The translations under genes and the position numbers were made by a program. This document shows, in pieces, positions 57,949 to 64,000 of a DNA stretch of 64,000 nucleotides. Each line of letters starts with the position of its first letter. Position 1 is the first letter of the stretch. The notes under the pieces were generated by a model. It was not told the origin of the DNA and ran no database searches. It saw only the letters and a list, made by a program, of their open reading frames with translations. The DNA comes from JAYREN01 sp963663375 (lineage in GTDB: Bacteria > Acidobacteriota > Holophagae > Holophagales > Holophagaceae), in assembly GCA_963663375.1 (NCBI GenBank), contig OY760195.1, forward strand, positions 868,001-932,000. Reading direction: 5' to 3'.

Positions 57949-58847
57949 TGAAGGGCCGCGGCAACGCTGGAGGCGGACGAACGGGCGGTCGAACCGGCAA
58001 CCGCGAAGGGGGTCGAACAACTACCACCGAGGGCGGTCGGGTCGCCTTCCGCCTGAGGGTGGAATACGACGGTTCCCGCTATCACGGCTGGCAGAAGCAG
58101 GGCGAGCGCCAGACCGCCCAGGGCGTCCGCACCGTCACCGGCGCCCTGGAGCGGGTGCTCCAGGAGGCGGGCCTGCGGGTGCTCACCCTGGGGGGCTCCG
58201 GGCGTACGGATGCCGGGGTGCACGCCCTGGGGCAGATCGCCCATCTCCACTTGGCCGCTGCCCAGGCACCCCGCCCCCAGGATCTCCAGCGCATCTTCGA
58301 CGAGGGCCTGCCCTCCGACCTGGCCGTGGCCGCCATCGAACCCTGCCCCCTCGCCTTTCATGCCCGCCACGATGCGGTGGAGCGGAGCTATCTCTACCAG
58401 GTGAGCCTCCGGCGCAGCGCCTTCGGGAAGTCCATGCTCTGGTGGGTTAAGGGTCGGTTGGAGGTGCGGCGCCTCGAGGAGGCCTGGTCCCTCTTCGCGG
58501 GAAACCACGATGCCAGTGCCTTCACTGATCTGGAGCCCGGCGAGGATCCCCATGTCCAGATAAAAAATTGTGAACTAGTGCAGGAAGGCTCTCTCCTGTT
58601 GCTGCGGATAACGGCAGGTTTCTTCCTCCGCCGGCAGGTCCGCCGGATGGTGGGCGCCGCGGTGGCCTGCGCCCTGGGCAAGGAGAAGCTCGAGCACCTC
58701 CGGCGGGATCTCGACCACCCCACTCAGGAAGCCACGCTCTATTGGGCGGAAAAGGCGGCTCCCTCCGCAGGGCTATTCCTGGAACGGGTGCGGTACGCCG
58801 GAGATCTAGAGGCGCCGCCCCTGCAACCAATCCTGCGAGTTCCCTAG
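57945..58847 (+). CDS. truA: tRNA pseudouridine synthase TruA
   Basis: A 300-residue enzyme that makes pseudouridine at positions 38-40 of tRNA anticodon stems. The catalytic Asp89 lies in LGGSGRTDAGVHALGQ. FRLRVEYDGSRYHGWQKQ, FHARHDAVERSYLYQV, HDASAFTDLEPGEDP and FFLRRQVRRMVGA complete the family pattern. The first 33 residues are an added Gly/Arg/Thr-rich stretch (GGGRTGGRTGNREGG), which is absent from E. coli TruA. It could bind RNA. A start nearer to VAFRLRVEYD cannot be excluded. The gene overlaps the response-regulator stop by 4 bp. Confidence 0.94.
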   Translation: MMKGRGNAGGGRTGGRTGNREGGRTTTTEGGRVAFRLRVEYDGSRYHGWQKQGERQTAQGVRTVTGALERVLQEAGLRVLTLGGSGRTDAGVHALGQIAHLHLAAAQAPRPQDLQRIFDEGLPSDLAVAAIEPCPLAFHARHDAVERSYLYQVSLRRSAFGKSMLWWVKGRLEVRRLEEAWSLFAGNHDASAFTDLEPGEDPHVQIKNCELVQEGSLLLLRITAGFFLRRQVRRMVGAAVACALGKEKLEHLRRDLDHPTQEATLYWAEKAAPSAGLFLERVRYAGDLEAPPLQPILRVP

Positions 58848-58856
58848 GATGGGCTC

Positions 58857-60080
58857 CTAGAGCAGTTCCTTCGACCGCACCATCAGGTTGGCCAGCAGCA
58901 GCCCCATCAGGATGGCCACGGCGAGGAACACCATCTGGAAGGCCGTATCCAGGCCGGTGAGCATCTGCTTGTTCAGCACATAGTCCAGGCTGCGCAGGCC
59001 CACGCTGCCCGGCACCAGGAGCATGATCCCCGGCAGGAGCGTCACCCATGGCGGACGCCCCCGCAACCGGGCGACGAGGTTGCTCCCCGCCCCCAGCACC
59101 CAGGCCCCCAGCCCCGCACCAAAGGCACCGCCCAGGAAATGGGTACCCAAGCGCGCGGCTCCGAAGGCGAAGGCGCAGGCCACCAGGATCCACCCCGCGT
59201 CATCGGGCATGGCCTGAAAGATCACCAGGAAGGCCATGGCCCAGATCACCAGGGCCGGAATCAGGGCCCACCACGGCACCGCAGCCAGTTCTGGCGCTGC
59301 CACGGAGCCCGCCCAGAGCTGGGCGAAGCGCTGCCCCAGGGCCACGCCGAAGGCGAGCTGCAGGAAGATCATCCCGACCCCGGCCAGCCGCGCGGTGCCC
59401 GCCACGAGGTTGTTGGTGGCCAACTCGTTCATGGCGATGAGGAATCCCAGGCCCGGCACCAGCACGATCAGTCCCGCCAGCGTGGGCACCGGCGCCGAGA
59501 GGGCGGGAATCCAGCGCGCGGCCACGAGCGAGAGGAAGGCGACGAAACCAGCCGCCACGAGATGAAAGAGATAGCCCAGGGTCTTCTTCCGGCGCGCCCG
59601 CGCCTCCAGCAGCCCCGTGAACAGTCCCAGCAACAGGGCCAGGGAGGCCTCGCGCCAGCCACCGCCGAAGAACCACACGGCGCTGGCCGAGGCCGCACCG
59701 TAGGCCAGGATGCGAGCGGTCTTGCCATAGCGGGGCCGCGCGCCCACCAGGAGCCGCAGGGCCTCCGAGGCCTCCAGGGCGCTCATCCGCCCTTCCAGCA
59801 CCGCCTCGGTGATCCATTGGAGCTTGGTGAGCTTCTCCAGGTCCATGTCGCCGTTGGGCGCCCGCTCCACGGCGGCGCGGTGGAAATTCTTCCCGGAAAT
59901 CGAAGCGAGGAAGCCCGTGGGCAGGGCGAAGAACTGGCCCTGGAGGCCGAAGCGACGACAGATGCGGGTGAGGGTCGCCTCAAAGCGATGGGCCGGCGTG
60001 CCAAAGGCCTGCAGGCACCTTCCCAGCTCCAGGCAGAACTCGACCTCGGCAGGAATGGTGGATTCGGGCTCGGCGTCCAT
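58857..60080 (-). CDS. Threonine/serine exporter, ThrE family
   Basis: A 407-residue membrane protein. The N-terminal part is a cytoplasmic-leaning region (EVEFCLELGRCLQAFGTPAHRFEATL, in overlapping parts), followed by about ten hydrophobic segments. It joins the DUF1212 half (VPGLGFLIAMNELATNN) and the DUF3815 half (GAGSNLVARLRGRPPWVTLL, PGIMLLVPGSVGLRSL) in one chain, as in ThrE of Corynebacterium. ThrE exports threonine and serine by proton exchange. The start was set at ATG 60080, since a longer frame adds 17 unlikely residues. It is divergent from the L-serine dehydratase genes. Confidence 0.85.
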   Translation of the reverse strand: MDAEPESTIPAEVEFCLELGRCLQAFGTPAHRFEATLTRICRRFGLQGQFFALPTGFLASISGKNFHRAAVERAPNGDMDLEKLTKLQWITEAVLEGRMSALEASEALRLLVGARPRYGKTARILAYGAASASAVWFFGGGWREASLALLLGLFTGLLEARARRKKTLGYLFHLVAAGFVAFLSLVAARWIPALSAPVPTLAGLIVLVPGLGFLIAMNELATNNLVAGTARLAGVGMIFLQLAFGVALGQRFAQLWAGSVAAPELAAVPWWALIPALVIWAMAFLVIFQAMPDDAGWILVACAFAFGAARLGTHFLGGAFGAGLGAWVLGAGSNLVARLRGRPPWVTLLPGIMLLVPGSVGLRSLDYVLNKQMLTGLDTAFQMVFLAVAILMGLLLANLMVRSKELL

Positions 60081-60173
60081 GGGCGGATTGTAGCGCGGGC
60101 GGCCGTGACGCAGATCGAAGCCGGATGCCACTAGACTAGATTCGGAGGCTCAAAGTCTCCAGCGGGAGGGCCC

Positions 60174-60842
60174 ATGGGCATCTTCGATGTGATCGGCCCT
60201 GTAATGGTGGGGCCCAGCAGCTCCCACACCGCCGGTGCGGCGCGCATCGGCCTGTTCGCCCGGCGCCTGCTGGGGGCTGAACCCGTGCGCGCCGAAATCG
60301 GTCTCCACGGCTCCTTCGCCGCCACCGGTGAGGGGCACGGCACACCGCTGGCGCTGCTGGCAGGGCTGTTGGGGCTGGAACCTGATGATGAGAGGATTCC
60401 CCACTCCGACGAACTCGCATCCAAACGGGGACTCGAATACCGATTCGAAACCTTGGACCTGGGCGAGGTGCATCCCAACTCGGTGCAACTGCGCCTCACG
60501 GCCCCGGAAACAGCCTTGGGGATCTGCGCCAGCAGCGTGGGCGGAGGTCGCATCAAGGTCTGGGACATCGATGGCTTCAAGGTGAACCTCGATGGCGAAT
60601 ACCCCACCCTGCTCCTGGTGTACCCCGACCGCCCCGGCGCCGTGGCCGTGGTGAGCGCGATTCTCGCCAACGCCGCCATCAACATCGCCACCATCAAGGC
60701 CCACCGCACCGAGCGTGGCGGCCAGGCCCTCATGGCGGTCCAGCTCGATGAGATCCCGCCCAGCGGGGTCCTGGATAGCCTGCGACATCTGCCTCACTTC
60801 GAGCAGGTGCGCTTCATCCCGGCCCTGGGTTTTGGAGGCTGA
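60174..60842 (+). CDS. sdaAB: L-serine dehydratase, beta subunit
   Basis: A 222-residue subunit of the iron-sulfur enzyme that deaminates L-serine to pyruvate and ammonia. The opening MGIFDVIGPVMVGPSSSHTA is the family signature. A C-terminal ACT domain (YPTLLLVYPDRPGAVAVVSA, then ILANAAINIATIKAHRTERG) is present, which would sense serine. In E. coli both parts are fused in SdaA; here they are two genes 1 bp apart, as in Firmicutes. A good ribosome binding site, GGGAGGG, precedes the start. Confidence 0.93.
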   Translation: MGIFDVIGPVMVGPSSSHTAGAARIGLFARRLLGAEPVRAEIGLHGSFAATGEGHGTPLALLAGLLGLEPDDERIPHSDELASKRGLEYRFETLDLGEVHPNSVQLRLTAPETALGICASSVGGGRIKVWDIDGFKVNLDGEYPTLLLVYPDRPGAVAVVSAILANAAINIATIKAHRTERGGQALMAVQLDEIPPSGVLDSLRHLPHFEQVRFIPALGFGG

Positions 60843-60843
60843 C

Positions 60844-61755
60844 ATGTCCAACGCGCTGCGCGAAGGTACGCTGGAATTTTTCGTGAAGGCCGCCAACGAT
60901 CGGGGCATCTCGCTCTCGGAACTCTTCCTGGATCGCGAGGCCCGGTCCACGGGGCGCCCTCGGGAGGAGCTCCGTGAGCTGATGCGGTCCCGGATCGCGG
61001 TGATGAGGAATGCCCTCCAGCGGGGCCTCGCAGAGCCCCAGCACTCCCGCAGCGGACTGGTGGACGGAGGCGCCTTCCGGCTTTCGCAGTGGTCCCAGGC
61101 GGGGAATTCGCTGCTGGGTTCCGCCTTCTCCAGGATGCTGGCTTCCGCCCTCGCGGTGGCCGAGGTCAATGCCTGCATGGGGCGCATCGTCGCCGCGCCC
61201 ACGGCGGGTTCCTGCGGCGTGATGCCCGCCGCGATCTTCACCATCGCCGAGGAGCGTGGCGCCGACGACGAGGCCATGGAGCGCGCCTTCTTCACCGCGG
61301 GCGGCATCGGCATGGTCATCGAGAAGCTCGCCAGCCTCTCGGGGGCCGAGGGCGGCTGCCAGGCCGAAGTCGGCTCGGCCTCGGCAATGGCCGCAGGGGG
61401 CATCGTGGAAATGCTGGGCGGCACCCCGGAGCAGGTCTGCCACGCCGTGTCCTTCGCCCTGGCCAACGTCATGGGCCTCATCTGCGATCCGGTGATGGGT
61501 CTCGTGGAGGAACCCTGCGTGCGCCGCAATGCCCTGGGCGCCATCAACGCCGCCGCCTCTGCCGAAATGGCCCTGGCGGGCATTCCTTCCGTGTTCAAGG
61601 TCGATGCCGTGATCGAGACCATGGGAAGAGTTGGCCGCAGGCTCCCGGAGGAGTTCCGGGAAACCGCCCGAGGGGGCCTTGCGCTACTCAATCCGGAGCT
61701 GGGGGCTACGAACTGTAAAGGCTGCACTCGGCCCACAGGCCCCTGCGAATCCTAG
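60844..61755 (+). CDS. sdaAA: L-serine dehydratase, alpha subunit
   Basis: A 303-residue catalytic subunit holding the [4Fe-4S] cluster. Cluster Cys candidates are in VAEVNACMGRIVAAPTAGSC, EGGCQAEVGSASAMAAG, GLICDPVMGLVEEPCVRRN and the C-terminal NCKGCTRPTG. The last motif ends at PCES, matching the C-terminal Cys-rich tail seen in the family. The ATG lies 1 bp after the beta subunit and the frame is continuous with the family start (MSNALREGTLEFF). Together with PFOR and ThrE it links serine breakdown to ferredoxin metabolism. Confidence 0.94.
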   Translation: MSNALREGTLEFFVKAANDRGISLSELFLDREARSTGRPREELRELMRSRIAVMRNALQRGLAEPQHSRSGLVDGGAFRLSQWSQAGNSLLGSAFSRMLASALAVAEVNACMGRIVAAPTAGSCGVMPAAIFTIAEERGADDEAMERAFFTAGGIGMVIEKLASLSGAEGGCQAEVGSASAMAAGGIVEMLGGTPEQVCHAVSFALANVMGLICDPVMGLVEEPCVRRNALGAINAAASAEMALAGIPSVFKVDAVIETMGRVGRRLPEEFRETARGGLALLNPELGATNCKGCTRPTGPCES

Positions 61756-61816
61756 AAACAACGATTATTGCTGCATTTACCGCCTGCGACATTGATCAAG
61801 AGATGTCAGCCCTTGG

Positions 61817-61845
61817 TTGTTGCCCCCGGAAGCGGGATGTACCAT
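61817..61845 (+). promoter_or_regulatory. Probable promoter of the 2-oxoacid:ferredoxin oxidoreductase operon
   Basis: TTGTTG (61817-61822) and TACCAT (61840-61845) are 17 bp apart, 30 bp before the ferredoxin start codon. The 119 bp gap after sdaAA holds nothing else distinct. Confidence 0.5.
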
Positions 61846-61874
61846 CGGGATCGAAGGCACTGCAGGAGTGAACC

Positions 61875-62159
61875 ATGAGCGCCGAAGAGAACGCCAAGAA
61901 GGGCAAAGGAACGGTTTTCGTGCGAGTGGAGGTCTGCAAGGGCTGCTCCTACTGCATCGATTTCTGTCCCTCACATGCCCTGGAATTCAGCCGCGAGTTC
62001 AACCAGAAGGGGTACCACTTCCCCGTGCTGGGCCGGGAGGAAGACTGCACGGGTTGCGATCTCTGCGGGCTCTATTGCCCCGACTTCGCCATCTTTGGAG
62101 CCCGGTGGAAAGAGCTCGAAGAGAAGCGCCAGGCGCCCTCGGCCCCGGTGAAGCCCTGA
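61875..62159 (+). CDS. 2-oxoacid:ferredoxin oxidoreductase, delta (ferredoxin-like) subunit
   Basis: A 94-residue protein with two [4Fe-4S] ferredoxin motifs. The first is VCKGCSYCIDFCPSHALEF. The second is CTGCDLCGLYCPDFAIFG. It is the delta subunit of a Kor/Vor-type enzyme, given that the alpha and beta genes follow at once. It would pass electrons from the alpha/beta complex to the ferredoxin pool. The start is preceded by GGAGTG. It is followed 34 bp later by the alpha subunit. Confidence 0.9.
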   Translation: MSAEENAKKGKGTVFVRVEVCKGCSYCIDFCPSHALEFSREFNQKGYHFPVLGREEDCTGCDLCGLYCPDFAIFGARWKELEEKRQAPSAPVKP

Positions 62160-62193
62160 ACCTAGACCAGAATCGCGACGGACGGAGGAGATC

Positions 62194-63354
62194 TTGAAAG
62201 CGGATCCCAAGGGCGTACTTACGGGTGTCCATTTCATCGACGGCGACCACGCCGCCTGTGAAGGGGCACTGGCGGCTGGCTGCCGATTCGTGGCCGGCTA
62301 TCCCATCACCCCCAGCACGGAAATCGTGGAGCGCTTCGCCGCCCGCATTCCCCTGGTGGGCGGCGTGTTCATCCAGATGGAGGACGAGCTTGCGGCCTCC
62401 ATCGCCATCCAGGGCGGTGTCTGGGGCGGTCAGAAGGTCATGAACGTGACCTCGGGCCCAGGCCTCAGCCTGATGATGGAACACCTGGGCTACGCGGCCA
62501 TGACCGAGACCCCCTGCGTGTGGGTGGATGTGCAGCGCGGCGGCCCCTCCACGGGCCTGCCCACCCTGCCCGCCCAGGCCGACATGATGCAGATCAAGTG
62601 GGGCAGCCATGGAGACTACGAGATCATCGCGCTCTCGCCTAACTCGCCCCAGGAATGCTTCGATCTCATGATCAAGGCCTTCAATCTCTCCGAGGAATAC
62701 CGCTGCCCCGTCTTCCTGATGATGGACGAAGTGGTGGGTCACATGACCGAGCGCGTGAACATCCCGCCCGCGGATCAGATCGAGGTCACCGAGCGCAAGT
62801 GGACCAAGAAGAAGCCCGGCGAGTACATGGCCTTCGCCACCACGCCTAAGGATCTGGTGCCCGAGATGGTCAAGGCCGGCGATGGCTACCGCATCCACGT
62901 CACGGGTCTCACCCACGACGAGCGCGGCTACCCCGCCATGGACGTGCCGAACCAGGCCAAGCTCATTCCCCGCCTGCTGAACAAGATCCGCGACAATGCC
63001 CACAAGCTCGTGGATGTCCGCATGGACGGCTGCGAGGATGCCGATGTCATCGTGATGTCCTTCGGCATCACCTCCCGGGTGGCCACCGCCGCCATCGAGG
63101 CCGCTCGCGCCAAGGGTCTGAAGGTCGGCCATCTGCGCCTGATCATCTGCTGGCCCTTCCCCGTGGCCCTCATCCAGGAACTCGCTAAGAAGGTGAAGGC
63201 TTTCGTGGTGCCCGAACTGAACATGGGCCAGATGGTGCTGGAGGTAAGAAAGGCCGTGGAGGGGAAGGTCAAGGTCATCTCCGTGCCCCACCCCGGCGGC
63301 ACCGTGCACGAACCCGAGACCATCCTCGAACAGATTGTGGAGGCCGCGCGATGA
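62194..63354 (+). CDS. 2-oxoacid:ferredoxin oxidoreductase, alpha subunit
   Basis: A 386-residue TPP-enzyme subunit, probably of 2-oxoglutarate:ferredoxin oxidoreductase (KorA). Core motifs are AGCRFVAGYPITPSTEIVER, SGPGLSLMMEHLGYAAMTET in part, RGGPSTGLPTLPAQADMMQI in part, LSPNSPQECFDLMIKAFNLS and VPELNMGQMVLEVRKAVEGK. The start is TTG, directly after GGAGGAG. This is a weak start codon beside a very strong ribosome binding site. It overlaps the beta gene by 4 bp. The exact 2-oxoacid (2-oxoglutarate or branched-chain) is inferred, since no search was done. Confidence 0.9.
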   Translation: MKADPKGVLTGVHFIDGDHAACEGALAAGCRFVAGYPITPSTEIVERFAARIPLVGGVFIQMEDELAASIAIQGGVWGGQKVMNVTSGPGLSLMMEHLGYAAMTETPCVWVDVQRGGPSTGLPTLPAQADMMQIKWGSHGDYEIIALSPNSPQECFDLMIKAFNLSEEYRCPVFLMMDEVVGHMTERVNIPPADQIEVTERKWTKKKPGEYMAFATTPKDLVPEMVKAGDGYRIHVTGLTHDERGYPAMDVPNQAKLIPRLLNKIRDNAHKLVDVRMDGCEDADVIVMSFGITSRVATAAIEAARAKGLKVGHLRLIICWPFPVALIQELAKKVKAFVVPELNMGQMVLEVRKAVEGKVKVISVPHPGGTVHEPETILEQIVEAAR

Positions 63355-64000
63355 GCGAATCCCTCGACCTTCACCTGGCCTCCGTGGAGACCTCGCTAGA
63401 GAATCCGGTTCTGCCCTACCTGCGCCAGGACCGCATCCCCCACATCTGGTGCCCCGGCTGCGGCATCGGCACGAGCGTGAACTGCTTCTGCCGCGCCCTT
63501 ACGGACAGCGGCCTGGACCTCGACAAGGTGGCCATCGTCTCCGGAATCGGCTGCACGGGCCGCACGGCGGGCTACCTGAACCTGGATAGCTTCCATACCA
63601 CCCACGGCCGCGCGATCCCCTTCGCCACGGGCCTGAAGCTCAGCAATCCCGAGCTGAACGTGGTGGTCTACTCCGGCGACGGCGATCTCTTCGCCATCGG
63701 CGGCAACCACTTCTTCCATGCCGCCCGCCGCAACATGGACATCCTGGTCATCTGCGTGAACAACTTCACCTACGGCATGACCGGCGGCCAGGTGGCTCCC
63801 ACCACTCCCGTGGGCCCCACCCAGACCACCATGCCCTACGGCAACTTCGAGAGCCCCTTCAACCTGCCCTTCATCGCCGATGCCTGCGGCGCCACCTACG
63901 TCGCGCGCTGGAGCGTCTACCACGTGCGGCAGCTGGCCAAGGCCATGAAGGAGGCCATGGGCAAGAAGGGCTTCCGCTTCATTGAGGTGCTGAGCCCCTG
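63351..64000 (+). CDS. 2-oxoacid:ferredoxin oxidoreductase, beta subunit (partial)
   Basis: The first 216 residues of the beta subunit, cut off by the window end. IPHIWCPGCGIGTSVNCFCRA has the cluster/TPP Cys positions, and IGCTGRTAGYLNLDSFHTTH, VVYSGDGDLFAIGGNHFFHA and VNNFTYGMTGGQVAPTTPVG in parts hold the TPP-Mg binding GDG and NN elements. It starts with ATG overlapping the alpha stop by 4 bp. The expected full length is about 270-290 residues, so 60-75 lie outside. With the delta and alpha genes it makes a complete Kor-type unit. Confidence 0.92.
   Translation, partial: MSESLDLHLASVETSLENPVLPYLRQDRIPHIWCPGCGIGTSVNCFCRALTDSGLDLDKVAIVSGIGCTGRTAGYLNLDSFHTTHGRAIPFATGLKLSNPELNVVVYSGDGDLFAIGGNHFFHAARRNMDILVICVNNFTYGMTGGQVAPTTPVGPTQTTMPYGNFESPFNLPFIADACGATYVARWSVYHVRQLAKAMKEAMGKKGFRFIEVLSP

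Overview
This 64 kb window comes from a high-GC, Gram-negative, flagellated and largely anaerobic or facultative bacterium. Outer-membrane genes (flgH, lptE), a polar-type rod with P and L rings, pyruvate:ferredoxin and 2-oxoacid:ferredoxin oxidoreductases, a two-subunit class I fumarase, rubrerythrin, a PEGA-type Ser/Thr kinase and a PilY1-type minor pilin operon together fit the Holophagae branch of Acidobacteriota (Geothrix/Holophaga-like). That placement is inferred from gene content and was not tested by a search. The gene layout is dense: many 1-13 bp overlaps, frequent convergent stop-codon overlaps, and no integrase, transposase, prophage or CRISPR array.

Layout. 0.1-2.0 kb: a methyltransferase convergent with an MFS transporter. 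2.0-8.1 kb: on the minus strand, a complete rRNA operon (16S, tRNA-Ala, tRNA-Ile, 23S, 5S) with its promoter and boxA sites, followed at once by RNase P RNA. 8.3-11.0 kb: trmFO coupled to an unknown membrane-anchored protein. 11.0-16.6 kb: flagellar genes on the minus strand. flgH-flgI-flgJ lie behind a sigma54-like site; flgM, two small unknown genes, flgK and flgL lie behind a sigma28-like site. 16.7-21.4 kb: prmC, fumarase subunits, holA, lptE and hpt. 21.5-25.8 kb: an ECF sigma factor, anti-sigma factor and Spy-like protein, then RNase J and RsmA. 25.9-33.3 kb: a minor-pilin operon (fimT/gspH, pilV, pilW, pilX, pilY1) with a good sigma70 promoter. 33.3-45.2 kb: housekeeping genes (priA, tsaD, gatC, anmK, pcrA/uvrD) mixed with a J-domain protein, a Gly/Trp-rich membrane protein, a TgpA-like transglutaminase and a BPL_N-HEAT protein.

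45.2-45.5 kb holds the most unusual sequence. A tRNA-Leu(UAA) gene is followed by tandem 64 bp repeats; each carries a variant of the tRNA 3' end including CCA, and the array is closed by a strong hairpin. It resembles the tyrT/rtT arrangement of E. coli but has unrelated sequence. 45.5-51.2 kb: a DHOD-like enzyme, PFOR and rubrerythrin. 51.3-58.8 kb: guaB, a PEGA Ser/Thr kinase, a GT2 synthase, a FlhB C-terminal-like protein, a PHP phosphoesterase, a single-domain response regulator and truA. 58.9-61.8 kb: a ThrE-type serine/threonine exporter divergent from a two-subunit L-serine dehydratase. 61.9-64 kb: a ferredoxin plus the alpha and (cut-off) beta subunits of a 2-oxoacid:ferredoxin oxidoreductase.

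Together the metabolic genes outline serine to pyruvate (SdaA), pyruvate to acetyl-CoA (PFOR), 2-oxoglutarate (Kor) and fumarate/malate (Fum), a ferredoxin-linked central metabolism. Two related palindromic elements overlap the stop codons of prmC and fumB.
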